Position numbers and translations under genes: made by a program | Notes under the pieces: generated by a model | The model's database searches: none | The model's input: only the letters and a program-made list of their open reading frames with translations | Told to the model about the DNA's origin: nothing | Shown here: positions 18,457 to 27,226 of the stretch, one piece after another | Layout: each line of letters starts with the position of its first letter | How positions within the stretch are numbered: position 1 is the stretch's first letter | Assembly: GCF_001307155.1 (NCBI RefSeq) | Contig: NZ_CP012830.1 | Location: 5,020,501-5,084,500 of the forward strand | Reading direction: 5' to 3' | DNA length: 64,000 nt | Source: Pseudomonas fluorescens | GTDB taxonomy: Bacteria > Pseudomonadota > Gammaproteobacteria > Pseudomonadales > Pseudomonadaceae

Positions 18457-20687
18457 CGGAGCCATCATTGAGGGAGCAGGGACAGGTGAAAGAAGCGCTG
18501 CTGCCAGCGGCGCGAGACATTGAGGCGCTGGTGCGCGCCGAGCATCAGGATCCCTTTGCGATACTCGGACCCCATGCAGATGGGGCCGGCGGTCAGTTCA
18601 TTCGTGCCTACCTGCCGGACGCCTTGAGCGTGCAGGTGATCGCCCGTGACTCCGGCGAAGAACTCGGCAGCTTGAACCCGACCGAAGTGCCGGGGTTGTT
18701 CGTCGGGCATTTCGACCGGGCGCAGGCTTATCTGTTGCGTACCCGATGGGCGGGTGGCGAGCAGACCGCAGAGGACCCTTACAGCTTCGGTCCGTTGTTG
18801 GGCGAGATGGATTTGTATCTGTTCGCCGAGGGTAATCACCGGGACCTCAGTGCGTGTCTGGGGGCGCAGCTGAAGAACGTCGAGGGTGTCGACGGCGTGC
18901 GTTTTGCCGTGTGGGCGCCGAATGCCCGGCGGGTCTCGGTGGTCGGCGATTTCAACGTCTGGGATGGTCGTCGTCACCCGATGCGGCTGCGTCATCCGTC
19001 CGGGGTCTGGGAGCTGTTTGTTCCGCGCTTGCAGGCCGGTGAAGCGTACAAGTACGAAATTCTCGGTGCCCACGGGATTCTGCCGCTGAAGGCTGACCCC
19101 GTGGCACTGGCGACACAGCTACCGCCTGACACAGCCTCGAAAGTCGCCTCACCGTTGCATATCGAATGGCAGGATCAGGACTGGATGCAGACACGCGGCG
19201 AGCGCCACCGGCCGAGCGCGCCGCTGTCGATCTATGAGCTGCATGCCGGTTCCTGGCAGTGCGAAGTGGATGACGTCGGTGAAGTGGCGCGCCAATACCA
19301 TTGGGGCGAGCTGGCCGAGCATCTGATCCCTTATGTGCAGAAACTCGGCTTCACCCATATTGAACTGATGCCGATCATGGAGCACCCGTTCGGCGGTTCC
19401 TGGGGGTATCAGCCATTATCGCAATTCGCCCCGAGCGCCCGTTACGGCTCGCCCAGTGACTTTGCCGCGTTCGTCAACGCCTGCCACCTGGCCGATATCG
19501 GTGTGATCCTCGATTGGGTGCCGGCGCATTTTCCCACCGATACCCATGGCCTCGCGCAGTTCGACGGCACCGCGCTGTACGAGTACGGCAACCCGCTCGA
19601 AGGTTTTCACCAGGACTGGGACACGCTGATTTACAACCTCGGACGCACCGAAGTACATGGCTTCATGCTGGCGTCGGCGTTGCACTGGCTCAAGCATTTT
19701 CACGTCGATGGGCTGCGGGTCGATGCAGTGGCTTCGATGCTGTATCGCGACTATTCACGCAAGGCCGGCGAGTGGGTACCCAATCGCCATGGCGGTCGGG
19801 AGAACCTCGAAGCCATCGATTTTGTCCGCCATCTCAACGATGTGATCGACCTCGAAGCCCCCGGTGCGCTGGTGATTGCCGAGGAGTCGACGGCCTGGCC
19901 GGGTGTCAGCCAGGGCACGCAGCATGGCGGGTTAGGGTTCGACTACAAATGGAACATGGGCTGGATGCACGATTCGCTGCATTACATTCAGCAGGACCCG
20001 GTCTACCGCGCCCATCATCACAACGAACTGAGCTTTGGCCTGGTTTACGCCTGGTCCGAACGCTTCATCCTGCCGATTTCCCACGACGAAGTGGTCCACG
20101 GCAAACACTCGCTGATCGACAAGATGCCCGGCGATCGCTGGCAGAAGTTCGCCAACTTGCGTGCCTACCTGAGTTTCATGTGGGGGCACCCGGGTAAAAA
20201 ACTGCTGTTCATGGGCTGTGAGTTCGGCCAGTGGCGCGAATGGAATCACGACCAGCAGCTGGATTGGTACTTGCTGCAATACCCGGAACACCGCGGCGTG
20301 CAAAAACTGGTGACTGACCTCAACCAGCTCTACCGCGAAGAGCCGGCGCTGCACGATCAGGACGATGTGCCGCAGGGCTTCCAATGGCTGATCGGCGATG
20401 ACGCGATGAACAGCGTCTATGCCTGGCTGCGTTGGAGCAAGGAAGGGCGGCCGGTGCTGGTAGTGGCTAACTTTACACCGGTGCCGCGTCCGGCGTATCG
20501 GATTGGCGTGCCCATTGGCGGGCGCTGGAATGAAGTGTTCAACAGCGATGCGGGCATCTACGCCGGCTCCAACTATGGCAATGGCGGCGGTGTGATGACC
20601 GAAGAGGAGGGCAGCCACGGCCAACCCTTGTCGCTGGTGCTGAATCTGCCGCCGTTGGCGGTGTTGATGTTGCGTCCAGAGGGTTGA
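18453..20687 (+). CDS. glgB: 1,4-alpha-glucan branching enzyme GlgB
   Basis: 744-residue GH13 branching enzyme that introduces alpha-1,6 branches. It has an N-terminal extra domain, a CBM48 module (FAVWAPNARRVSVVGDFNVWDGR), the catalytic barrel with Asp424 in GLRVDAVASMLYRDYSR and Glu477 in IAEEST, SHDEVVHGK, and the C-terminal beta domain. It starts on the ATGA overlapping the treS stop. With GlgE it gives branched glucan; the GlgA, GlgX, TreY and TreZ partners usual in Pseudomonas are not in this window. Confidence 0.94.
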   Translation: MTEPSLREQGQVKEALLPAARDIEALVRAEHQDPFAILGPHADGAGGQFIRAYLPDALSVQVIARDSGEELGSLNPTEVPGLFVGHFDRAQAYLLRTRWAGGEQTAEDPYSFGPLLGEMDLYLFAEGNHRDLSACLGAQLKNVEGVDGVRFAVWAPNARRVSVVGDFNVWDGRRHPMRLRHPSGVWELFVPRLQAGEAYKYEILGAHGILPLKADPVALATQLPPDTASKVASPLHIEWQDQDWMQTRGERHRPSAPLSIYELHAGSWQCEVDDVGEVARQYHWGELAEHLIPYVQKLGFTHIELMPIMEHPFGGSWGYQPLSQFAPSARYGSPSDFAAFVNACHLADIGVILDWVPAHFPTDTHGLAQFDGTALYEYGNPLEGFHQDWDTLIYNLGRTEVHGFMLASALHWLKHFHVDGLRVDAVASMLYRDYSRKAGEWVPNRHGGRENLEAIDFVRHLNDVIDLEAPGALVIAEESTAWPGVSQGTQHGGLGFDYKWNMGWMHDSLHYIQQDPVYRAHHHNELSFGLVYAWSERFILPISHDEVVHGKHSLIDKMPGDRWQKFANLRAYLSFMWGHPGKKLLFMGCEFGQWREWNHDQQLDWYLLQYPEHRGVQKLVTDLNQLYREEPALHDQDDVPQGFQWLIGDDAMNSVYAWLRWSKEGRPVLVVANFTPVPRPAYRIGVPIGGRWNEVFNSDAGIYAGSNYGNGGGVMTEEEGSHGQPLSLVLNLPPLAVLMLRPEG

Positions 20688-20724
20688 TGTTGAGCTGATG
20701 TGCTGACTGGCTTCGATTGCCGAC

Positions 20725-20754
20725 TCCTGCGCAGGATGGTGATCCTGCGCAGGA
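20725..20754. terminator. Perfect 13-bp hairpin between convergent genes
   Basis: Arms of 13 bp (CCTGCGCAGGAT and its complement plus one pair) enclose a GGTG loop between glgB and the universal stress gene, which converge here. There is no clear T-run on either side, so it is a strong hairpin that may act as a two-way end of transcription rather than a textbook terminator. Confidence 0.55.
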
Positions 20755-20771
20755 ACGGCGACCGGTTGCGC

Positions 20772-21638
20772 TTACTTGCCGCTGGTCACCAGTTCTTCCA
20801 GGTGATCCATGATTTCCTGTGGCTTGAGCACCAGCACATCGCTTTCCAGCGAATCGAGCACCACTTCCGCGGTGTTTCCGATCAAGGCCCCCGAGAACCC
20901 GGTACGCGCCACAGTGCCGATGACCGTCACCGACGCCTGCAATTTATGCGCGATGTAGGGAATCAGCACATCGGCAGGACCTTCTTCGATATGCAGGTGA
21001 TCATCGTCGATGTCGAACTCGGCCTGGAACGCCTTGCACGCTTCGCGGTAACGGGCCTCGATAGTTTCCTTGAGCTGGAACACCGGGTCGGCCGCCGAGA
21101 GCATGGGCGACGGATGGGCGCTGATGACGTGCAGATGGGCCTTGGCCAGGTGAGCGATGTCGAAGCCATGATCGACGATGCTCGCATGCAGCACGCGGTG
21201 CTCGGGGTCGTTGTTGCCCACGTCGATGGCCGCCAGAATCGTCCCGCCGGTCCAGGGTTTCGAGGTCTTCACCAGTAACACCGGGCTCGGGCACTGGCGC
21301 AGCAGTTTCCAGTCCGCTGGGGTCAGCAGGGCTTTCTTCAGCGGGTTGTCCGGGAAGTGTTGCTTGATCACCAGCCCGCAACCCTCGGCCTGCTGCACAT
21401 CGATGATGGTTTCATGCAGGCTTTTGTTCCAGGCTTGCTCGGTGGTGACACTGTGGCCGTCTTCCTGCAGGCTGGCTTTGAGCACACTCAACAGCGCCGA
21501 GTGATCATGCTCTTTATCGCAGATCAGCAAGTGCAGATGCGCCTGAGTCACCCCGGCGATCATCTTGGCGCGCTTGAGGGCCAGACTCTCCTCGGGCAAG
21601 GGTTCGATGACCACCAGGATGCTGCGGATGGCTTGCAT
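20772..21638 (-). CDS. Tandem universal stress protein (UspE-like)
   Basis: 288 residues with two consecutive USP domains: the first opens with IRSILVVIEP, the second begins near residue 155 at GTILAAIDVGN, and the C-terminal GTVARTGFSGALIGNTAEVVL carries the G-x2-G-x9-G(S/N) nucleotide-binding pattern. The ATG chosen has GGAG eight bases upstream. UspE-type proteins support survival under stress; several Pseudomonas ones are induced without oxygen by Anr. A perfect ANR/FNR box with a well placed -10 lies upstream, so the same control is likely here. Confidence 0.88.
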   Translation of the reverse strand: MQAIRSILVVIEPLPEESLALKRAKMIAGVTQAHLHLLICDKEHDHSALLSVLKASLQEDGHSVTTEQAWNKSLHETIIDVQQAEGCGLVIKQHFPDNPLKKALLTPADWKLLRQCPSPVLLVKTSKPWTGGTILAAIDVGNNDPEHRVLHASIVDHGFDIAHLAKAHLHVISAHPSPMLSAADPVFQLKETIEARYREACKAFQAEFDIDDDHLHIEEGPADVLIPYIAHKLQASVTVIGTVARTGFSGALIGNTAEVVLDSLESDVLVLKPQEIMDHLEELVTSGK

Positions 21639-21678
21639 GGTCGGAATCTCCGATGAATGAAAAACACGTCGTTGCACA

Positions 21679-21721
21679 ACTATAGTTGCTGGTCGTGAAC
21701 TCGGGTCTTGATGCATATCAA
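21679..21721 (-). promoter_or_regulatory. ANR/FNR box and -10 of the universal stress gene
   Basis: TTGATGCATATCAA at 21708-21721 matches the FNR/Anr consensus TTGAT-N4-ATCAA at every defined position and is fully palindromic. On the minus strand TATAGT (21684-21679) is placed so that the box centre falls about 42 bases before the predicted start. That is the class II activator position. The start codon lies about 35 bases further on. Confidence 0.78.
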
Positions 21722-21753
21722 GTCTGGCGACTGGTGGTCTGCCGGCAGGCACG

Positions 21754-21759
21754 TATAAT
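21754..21759 (+). promoter_or_regulatory. -10 box of the miaE promoter
   Basis: A consensus TATAAT lies 39 bases ahead of the short leader frame and 107 ahead of miaE. No convincing -35 hexamer is seen at the usual distance. Confidence 0.5.
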
Positions 21760-21797
21760 CGGCCCCCTTCGCTGTGAACCTATTGCCCGTGAGCCTC

Positions 21798-21869
21798 ATG
21801 TTACTGAACCCTGAAATCGTCGCCGTCCTGCCCAATGGTCCTGTTGAACTGTCGGAAGTGAGCCAATGA
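21798..21869 (+). CDS. Possible 23-residue leader peptide upstream of miaE
   Basis: A short frame, MLLNPEIVAVLPNGPVELSEVSQ broken here as MLLNPEIVAV and LPNGPVELSEVSQ, stops on the ATGA that starts miaE. The overlap would allow translational coupling. There is no strong ribosome site in front and no run of regulatory codons, so it may be chance. Confidence 0.3.
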   Translation: MLLNPEIVAVLPNGPVELSEVSQ

Positions 21870-22477
21870 TCCTTCCTGAAATTCACGAATTCCTTGGCTG
21901 CCGCACGCCCGATGGCTGGGTTCAAGCCGCATTGGCCGATCAGGAAACCCTGCTGATCGACCACAAGAACTGCGAGTTCAAGGCTGCCAGTACCGCGCTC
22001 AGCCTGATTGCCAAGTACCATTCGCATGTCGACCTGATCAATTTGATGTCACGCCTGGCCCGGGAAGAGCTGGTGCATCACGAGCAAGTCATGCGCCTGA
22101 TGAAAAAACGCAAGATCGAACTGCGCCAATTGTCCGCCGGTCGTTACGCCTCGGGTTTGCGCAAAGTGGTGCGCAGCCACGAGCCGGTCAAACTGGTCGA
22201 CACGCTGGTGGTCGGGGCGTTTATCGAGGCGCGCAGCTGCGAGCGTTTCGAAGCGTTGGTGCCCCATCTGGATGAAGAACTGGGAAAGTTCTACTTCGGC
22301 CTGCTGAAGAGCGAAGCGCGGCATTTTCAGGGTTACCTGAAACTGGCCTACCAGTACGGCGACGCCAAGGACATTGCACAGGTGATCGACAAGGTGCGTG
22401 CCGCCGAGCAGGAACTGATCGAGTCCCCGGATATCGAGTTCCGCTTCCACAGTGGTGTGCCTGCGGCAAGTCTGTGA
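21866..22477 (+). CDS. miaE: tRNA-(ms2io6A37) hydroxylase MiaE
   Basis: 203-residue ferritin-like non-haem diiron enzyme that hydroxylates the isopentenyl group of ms2i6A at tRNA position 37. The four-helix bundle ligands are visible as the glutamate in NCEFKAAS, EELVHHEQV and later EARSCERF and EARHFQGY. Length and the N-terminus ILPEIHEFLGCRTP match the Pseudomonas family. GGAAG precedes the ATG. A strong terminator follows, so it is a single-gene unit or coupled only to the short leader. Confidence 0.92.
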   Translation: MILPEIHEFLGCRTPDGWVQAALADQETLLIDHKNCEFKAASTALSLIAKYHSHVDLINLMSRLAREELVHHEQVMRLMKKRKIELRQLSAGRYASGLRKVVRSHEPVKLVDTLVVGAFIEARSCERFEALVPHLDEELGKFYFGLLKSEARHFQGYLKLAYQYGDAKDIAQVIDKVRAAEQELIESPDIEFRFHSGVPAASL

Positions 22478-22527
22478 AAGAAATCAGGCAAATTGTTAAA
22501 AACTCTTAAGAACATGAAAGTTCTCTG

Positions 22528-22554
22528 AAAACCGGCCCGCGAGGCCGGTTTTTG
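22528..22554 (+). terminator. Rho-independent terminator after miaE
   Basis: Stem AACCGGCC / GGCCGGTT with loop CGCGA, followed by TTT. Confidence 0.88.
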
Positions 22555-22590
22555 CTGTCTGGCATGCCCGGTGATGAGGGGATTGGCGCC

Positions 22591-22596
22591 TATAAT
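22591..22596 (+). promoter_or_regulatory. -10 box of the RstA-like operon
   Basis: Consensus TATAAT 36 bases before the start codon, just after the miaE terminator. The -35 match is weak. Confidence 0.5.
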
Positions 22597-22632
22597 GCGC
22601 GCTCTCAATCATCGGCTTACAGATTGGCACTT

Positions 22633-23340
22633 ATGGACAATCAGGCGTTAGGCAAGGTACTGCTCGTTGAGGATGACGAAAAGCTCGCGGGGTTGATCGC
22701 GCACTTCCTCTCCCAACATGGTTTCGAGGCGCGCACCGTGCACCGTGGCGATCTGGCGCTGGCGGCGTTTCTCGAGTTCAAGCCAAAAATCGTTGTGCTC
22801 GACCTGATGCTGCCCGGCCAGAGCGGCCTGCATGTGTGCCGCGAGATCCGCAGCGTGTCCGAGACGCCAATTGTCATCCTCACGGCCAAGGAAGACGACC
22901 TGGACCACATCCTGGGCCTGGAGTCCGGCGCCGACGACTACGTCATCAAACCGATCAAACCACCGGTATTGCTGGCCCGGCTGCGCGCCTTGCAACGTCG
23001 CCAGATACCGGAAAGCACGGTGCGCGGCTCACTGGAGTTCGGCCGTTTGCTGATTGATCGCAGCTGCCGCGAAGTGCGGCTGGCGGGTGAGGGTATCGAG
23101 CTGACCACCATGGAGTTCGAACTGCTGTGGCTGCTGGCCAGCGCCGCCGGCAAGATTCTTTCCCGCGATGACATCCTCAATCGCATGCGCGGCATCGCCT
23201 TTGACGGGCTCAACCGCAGTGTTGACGTGTACATCAGCAAGCTGCGCGGCAAGCTCAAGGACAATCCCAGAGAGCCGGTGTGCATCAAGACCGTTTGGGG
23301 CAAGGGTTATCTGTTCAATCCATTTGCCTGGGAGCTCTAG
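22633..23340 (+). CDS. RstA-like OmpR-family response regulator
   Basis: 235 residues. The receiver domain (acidic LLVEDDE, phospho-acceptor Asp57 in VVLDLMLPG, DDYVIKPIKPP) is followed by an OmpR/PhoB winged helix (LTTMEFELLWLLAS ... GLNRSVDVYISKLRGKL ... VWGKGYLF). The IKPPVLLARLR segment after the conserved lysine is like E. coli RstA. The start puts the receiver at the N-terminus; a longer frame runs into the terminator. The kinase gene begins directly after the stop. Regulated genes are not known; the adjacent mipA/ompV gene is a natural candidate. Confidence 0.85.
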   Translation: MDNQALGKVLLVEDDEKLAGLIAHFLSQHGFEARTVHRGDLALAAFLEFKPKIVVLDLMLPGQSGLHVCREIRSVSETPIVILTAKEDDLDHILGLESGADDYVIKPIKPPVLLARLRALQRRQIPESTVRGSLEFGRLLIDRSCREVRLAGEGIELTTMEFELLWLLASAAGKILSRDDILNRMRGIAFDGLNRSVDVYISKLRGKLKDNPREPVCIKTVWGKGYLFNPFAWEL

Positions 23341-24618
23341 ATGCTAAGGCTGTTTCTGCGGCTGTACGTCATTCTTGCTGTTGGCTTCGCAGGGGCGATC
23401 TGGACGGTCAATTACATTTTTGACGAGCTGTTGCCCGAGGCCAACGAGACCTATAACCGCGAAGCCATGCGCGGGCCAGCTTACAGCCTGGTCGAATTGC
23501 TCCGTCCGGTCACCGGCATTGCGCGTGATGAGCGTCTGGCGGAGCTGAAAACCCACTACGGGTTGCGCCTGAAACTGGTGCAGAGCAGTGAGCTGGATCT
23601 CACTGAGCGAGAGCAAAAACTGCTGGCTGACGGTCTGTTGGTCGTGCGCGGGGATTTCAACGAGTTTATCGCCAACATCGATGGCGGTCCGCAGTTGTTG
23701 AACATCAAACTCCCGGAGGAGCCCAAGTGGCTGTATGTCTGGGCCTACGCTTTACTGGGCGTGTTTCTGGCTTTTGTCCTGTACTTCTGGGTGCGACCGC
23801 ATTGGCGCGACCTCGAACTGATCAGAGTGGCCGCGCAACGTTTCGGCGATAACGATCTGACCTCGCGCATTCAATTGTCCAAACGCTCGAACATTCGCGT
23901 CCTGGCCGAGCACTTCAACCAGATGGCTGCGCGTATCGAAGGCTTGATTGCCAATCAGCGCGAGCTGACCAATGCGGTGTCCCATGAGTTGCGCACGCCG
24001 ATTGCGCGCTTGTCGTTCGAACTCGATCAACTCAAGCAACAGGTTGATCCGAGCGAGCGCAAAGCACTGATTGCCGACATGTACGCCGATCTCGGTGAAC
24101 TGGAAGAGATGGTTTCCGAGTTACTGACCTACGCCAGTCTTGAGCGCGGTGCCACGGTGATCAGTCTCGAAAACATTCAGGCCCACAGTTGGCTCGACAG
24201 CGTGGTCGGCAGTGTTGCCCTGGAGGCCGAGGCGGCCGGGGTGCAGCTGTTGATTCGCGCCTGTGAGGTCGACTCTGTGCGGATCGAACCGCGCTTTATG
24301 GCGCGGGCGGTGATCAACCTGCTGCGCAATGCCATTCGCTACGCCGAGCGACGGGTGGAGGTATCGCTGACGCTGGGTGAAGACGGATATGAAGTGTTGG
24401 TCAACGACGATGGCCCCGGCGTGCCGATGGAAGGGCGCGAGAAGATTTTCGAGCCGTTCTCGCGACTCGACACCAGTCGCGACCGTCGCACCGGCGGTTT
24501 CGGCCTGGGCCTGGCGCTGGTTCGGCGGGTGTCGCAATCGCACGGCGGCAAGGTCGACGTCAGCGATTCGCCGTGGGGCGGCGCGTCGTTTCGCATGACC
24601 TGGGCGCAGGCTGACTAA
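23341..24618 (+). CDS. RstB-like sensor histidine kinase
   Basis: 425 residues. Membrane helix near 5-27, a periplasmic sensor of about 110 residues, a second helix near 138-158, HAMP, then HisKA with the phospho-acceptor His215 in NAVSHELRTPIARL and HATPase motifs (NLLRNAIRYA, DDGPGVP, TGGFGLGLALV). Layout and size match RstB. Co-transcribed with the regulator, with no gap. The signal sensed is unknown. Confidence 0.86.
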   Translation: MLRLFLRLYVILAVGFAGAIWTVNYIFDELLPEANETYNREAMRGPAYSLVELLRPVTGIARDERLAELKTHYGLRLKLVQSSELDLTEREQKLLADGLLVVRGDFNEFIANIDGGPQLLNIKLPEEPKWLYVWAYALLGVFLAFVLYFWVRPHWRDLELIRVAAQRFGDNDLTSRIQLSKRSNIRVLAEHFNQMAARIEGLIANQRELTNAVSHELRTPIARLSFELDQLKQQVDPSERKALIADMYADLGELEEMVSELLTYASLERGATVISLENIQAHSWLDSVVGSVALEAEAAGVQLLIRACEVDSVRIEPRFMARAVINLLRNAIRYAERRVEVSLTLGEDGYEVLVNDDGPGVPMEGREKIFEPFSRLDTSRDRRTGGFGLGLALVRRVSQSHGGKVDVSDSPWGGASFRMTWAQAD

Positions 24619-24652
24619 GTCAGATATCAGCCTTAACGCATAACCGATCACC

Positions 24653-24672
24653 CGTAGCAGCAGGCTGCTACG
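24653..24672. repeat. Short inverted repeat between convergent genes
   Basis: CGTAGCAG - CAGG - CTGCTACG, an 8-bp perfect stem between the kinase and mipA ends. The arms share the GTAGCAGC core of the type 2 REP elements further on, so it may be a single REP unit serving as transcript end. Confidence 0.6.
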
Positions 24673-24702
24673 AGGTCTGGGGCGTACTGCGGGGGAGGCA
24701 AC

Positions 24703-25506
24703 TTAGAAGCTGTATTTCACCTGGCCGGCCAGCGACGTTTGCATCCGTCGTTCGACGATCGGGCTGTCCGCTGCATCGCCATTGAGGTACTGCATCGCCA
24801 GCACCGTCGAGAATTCGGTCTGGTCGTTGATCGGCACCGCCCAGGTCAACGCTGCGCCTCGGCTGACCATCCCGCCGTGGGTGGCGTAGGCCCGGAACTG
24901 GCTGCGTGACGCCTGGGCCGTGCTCACGCCGTACCAGGTCCGCACGTAGTCGGCATCACCAAACACGCTGTTGAGGCTGCCATCCAGGCTGCCGTATTCG
25001 CCTTCATAGAGGTTGGTGCTGATACTCAGCTCCAGCCGGTTGTAGGCGGAGCCGGTGTCGCGGTCGTCATCGCTCTTTTTCAGCGCGTGCTCCAGGGTGG
25101 CGCCGACAACCACTTCGCCCAAGGTGTAGTGAATACTGGCGCCCAGTTGCGGGCGGGATTTGATCGAGCCCATCCCATCCAGGCGATTCGAGCCCTCGAA
25201 CCTCGACTTGCGGTCCTTGCGCGTTTCACTCAGGCCAATGTAGGTGCTGAATGCCAGGTCCCCCCATTCGTTCTGCCAACCCAGACCGCGTTCGGTGTCG
25301 AGGAAGAGGCCATAAGGGCTGACAATCTGGCCGCCGAGCAGCGGCGCAGTCACGCGTTCATCACTGCCGCTGTAGCGTGGCGCGTTAGCCACACCGGCCT
25401 GCACGCTGTAATGCCAGTCTTCGGCTTGCACGTAATCGGTCGAGGCCAGCAGGCAGATGGACGTCAGCGAAAGACAAAAGGTTTTGCGGTTTTTCAGAGC
25501 AAGCAT
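24703..25506 (-). CDS. MipA/OmpV family outer-membrane protein
   Basis: 267 residues. A signal peptide (hydrophobic run ending TDYVQA) is followed by a beta-barrel of the MipA/OmpV type: HYSVQAGVANAPRYSGSDERV near the N-terminus, alternating strands throughout and a terminal aromatic SLAGQVKYSF. Such proteins are scaffold or stress-related outer-membrane proteins; MipA links MltA to PBP1B in E. coli, but most relatives are uncharacterised. It converges on the RstA/RstB-like pair, a placement that suggests, but does not prove, control by that system. Confidence 0.85.
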   Translation of the reverse strand: MLALKNRKTFCLSLTSICLLASTDYVQAEDWHYSVQAGVANAPRYSGSDERVTAPLLGGQIVSPYGLFLDTERGLGWQNEWGDLAFSTYIGLSETRKDRKSRFEGSNRLDGMGSIKSRPQLGASIHYTLGEVVVGATLEHALKKSDDDRDTGSAYNRLELSISTNLYEGEYGSLDGSLNSVFGDADYVRTWYGVSTAQASRSQFRAYATHGGMVSRGAALTWAVPINDQTEFSTVLAMQYLNGDAADSPIVERRMQTSLAGQVKYSF

Positions 25507-25597
25507 GAGGCACCCGGCAGGGATTAGGATGCCATCATGCTAGGGGCGTACGGGTAGGCAATCTTTGAGAGCTTTGTCGGGAAACTGTCAAAGACTG

Positions 25598-26086
25598 TTA
25601 ACGGCTCAGGCCCAGCCGCTCGTGCCACTCGGCGATGGATTCTTGCGGGTAGACCTCGAACTGCTGATCGCCGGGATGTAGCTCGACTTCGACCCACGAG
25701 GCTTTTGAACCGAGCATCAGGTGCGTGTGTTCCGGCGGCACCGGCAGCGGGGTGTCGATGGCCGAAGCAAAGGGGTGAATCAACTCGGGCCATTCAGGGC
25801 TGAACAACCACAAACCACTGCCGCAAAGCGAGCAGAAGTGCCGTTCGGCGCTGCTGCTGTGGGCACGCCGGGCGCCGTCATCCTTGAGACGCGCGTGATA
25901 GATCGAGATGTGTTTGCGACCGCGGACTTTCAGGCTTTTCGCCTCGCCGCCGAGGTTGATCGCGTAGCCACCCGAGCCTTGGGTCTTGCGGCAGATCGAG
26001 CAATAACAACGTTGATACGGGTAGGGGTGGGCACTGTTCAGACTGAACGACACCGCGCCGCAATGGCAGGAACCTTCAAGCTGCAT
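25598..26086 (-). CDS. GFA family protein (glutathione-dependent formaldehyde-activating enzyme-like)
   Basis: 162 residues. It has the zinc-binding pattern of the GFA fold: SCHCGAVSF near the N-terminus, RCYCSICRKTQGSGGYA, and a third pair in RHFCSLCGSGLW. The ATG has GGAGG eight bases upstream; a TTG five codons earlier is rejected. The family includes Gfa, but most members, especially isolated ones such as this, have no shown activity. Confidence 0.88.
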   Translation of the reverse strand: MQLEGSCHCGAVSFSLNSAHPYPYQRCYCSICRKTQGSGGYAINLGGEAKSLKVRGRKHISIYHARLKDDGARRAHSSSAERHFCSLCGSGLWLFSPEWPELIHPFASAIDTPLPVPPEHTHLMLGSKASWVEVELHPGDQQFEVYPQESIAEWHERLGLSR

Positions 26087-26239
26087 GGGGCAAACCTCCA
26101 AAAGGTCGCGCGGACTTCCTGGAACAGCCTAGCAGTTCAGCAATACTTCAGCCCTTGGCATCAGCCTCTGCGGGGCGCTGCGTTCCAGTGCGAACCGAGC
26201 CTGCTGCGGCCGGTTCGCCTGGTTGAAGGTCGTGGCATA

Positions 26240-26734
26240 TCACTTGGATTTTTTCGCGGCCTCGAGCCGGTCCTCGCGTTTTTCCTGTTCATTGCGGAAC
26301 AGCTTGTCGGCATTTTTTTTCTGATCGTCGGAAAACGTGCCATACAGAGCGCTAAACGTCGTTGCAAGCTTTTGCATATTGTCCGCGTGCAACTGGGCTA
26401 ATTTGGCATAGGAGGCCATTGCGTCATCGGCATTCAACGATGGCAGCTTTTCCGCTCGCTCCAGAAAGGCGGTATCGGCGTTGTGCGCATTGTCGCGGAT
26501 GGTTTGCGCGTAGGCCTCCCATTGAGTTGACTGCTTGTCGGTGATTTTCAGCTTGGCGTGCAGTTCCTTGATCCTCTTCTCCACAACGTCCATGTGCTTT
26601 TTGGTATGACTGGCAGCTGTCTGTGACGTTGCAGCAGGACTGTTCGTTGCCGTCGTCTGTGCCGAGACAGAAGTGCTGAGCAATGCCAGCATCAACGCTG
26701 CCGGCATAGCTGCTTTGAGTACGAAGTTATTCAT
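26240..26734 (-). CDS. Spy/CpxP-like periplasmic protein
   Basis: 164 residues with a signal peptide (MNNFVLKAAMPAALMLALLSTSVSAQ). The mature part is nearly all helical and charged. It contains two LTxxQ-like motifs, LKITDKQSTQWEAY and FSDDQKKNADKLF, as in the Spy/CpxP family of ATP-independent periplasmic chaperones. A low-complexity Thr/Ala-rich linker follows the signal. It lies among other envelope genes on the same strand but with 95 bp or more between them. Chaperone activity is inferred from family only. Confidence 0.75.
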   Translation of the reverse strand: MNNFVLKAAMPAALMLALLSTSVSAQTTATNSPAATSQTAASHTKKHMDVVEKRIKELHAKLKITDKQSTQWEAYAQTIRDNAHNADTAFLERAEKLPSLNADDAMASYAKLAQLHADNMQKLATTFSALYGTFSDDQKKNADKLFRNEQEKREDRLEAAKKSK

Positions 26735-26830
26735 GTCTTTATATCCGGATTGAGTTGTCGAACTGACGACCGTTGTATGGGATATATCAGTGTGAGCGGC
26801 GGTCGCTCGGGTTCCATACGACCAGGCAGC

Positions 26831-27226
26831 TTAATAGCCGGGTGGAGGATATCCATAGGAGTTGTACGAATCGGGATAGTACGGCCTTGGGTAGTACCGG
26901 ACCCCCGGTGGAGGGGGCGGAGGAGGTTGCCGGTAAATCACGGCGGGCGGCGCCTGTACCGCACCTGCGACGACTGCTCCCAATATTGCACCAACCAGTA
27001 TCGCCCCCAAATCGCCGCTGCCACCACCGCGATAGTCACCACCGCCGCCGCGATAGTCACGACGGTTGTCATGGCCACCACGATAGTCGCGATGGTAAAC
27101 CTGCCGGCCGTAGCCGTCCCGCTGATAGTCATGTTGCGCTTGTGCCGGTAGCGCGGCCGCTGCCACGGTAACAGCGACAAGCATTACTGCCAGCCGTCGG
27201 TATACAGGTATTTGCAAATGCTGAGT
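26831..27226 (-). CDS. Exported glycine-rich protein with glycine-zipper segment
   Basis: 131 residues. Signal peptide ending PAQAQ, then a tyrosine, arginine and glycine-rich region with repeats of the DYRGG type, a hydrophobic glycine-zipper helix (GAILVGAILGAVVAGAV) and a proline/tyrosine tail with seven consecutive prolines. The start was chosen for GGAGG eight bases upstream. The zipper may insert in or associate with membrane. I know no function for this type; it is sometimes compared with RcnB or glycine-zipper OmpA-associated proteins, without proof. Confidence 0.7.
   Translation of the reverse strand, partial: TQHLQIPVYRRLAVMLVAVTVAAAALPAQAQHDYQRDGYGRQVYHRDYRGGHDNRRDYRGGGGDYRGGGSGDLGAILVGAILGAVVAGAVQAPPAVIYRQPPPPPPPGVRYYPRPYYPDSYNSYGYPPPGY

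Noticed and set aside
21708..21721. Control of miaE by the ANR box
   Set aside because: Relative to the TATAAT of miaE the box centre would lie near -51, a less usual activator place, while it fits the divergent USP promoter exactly.
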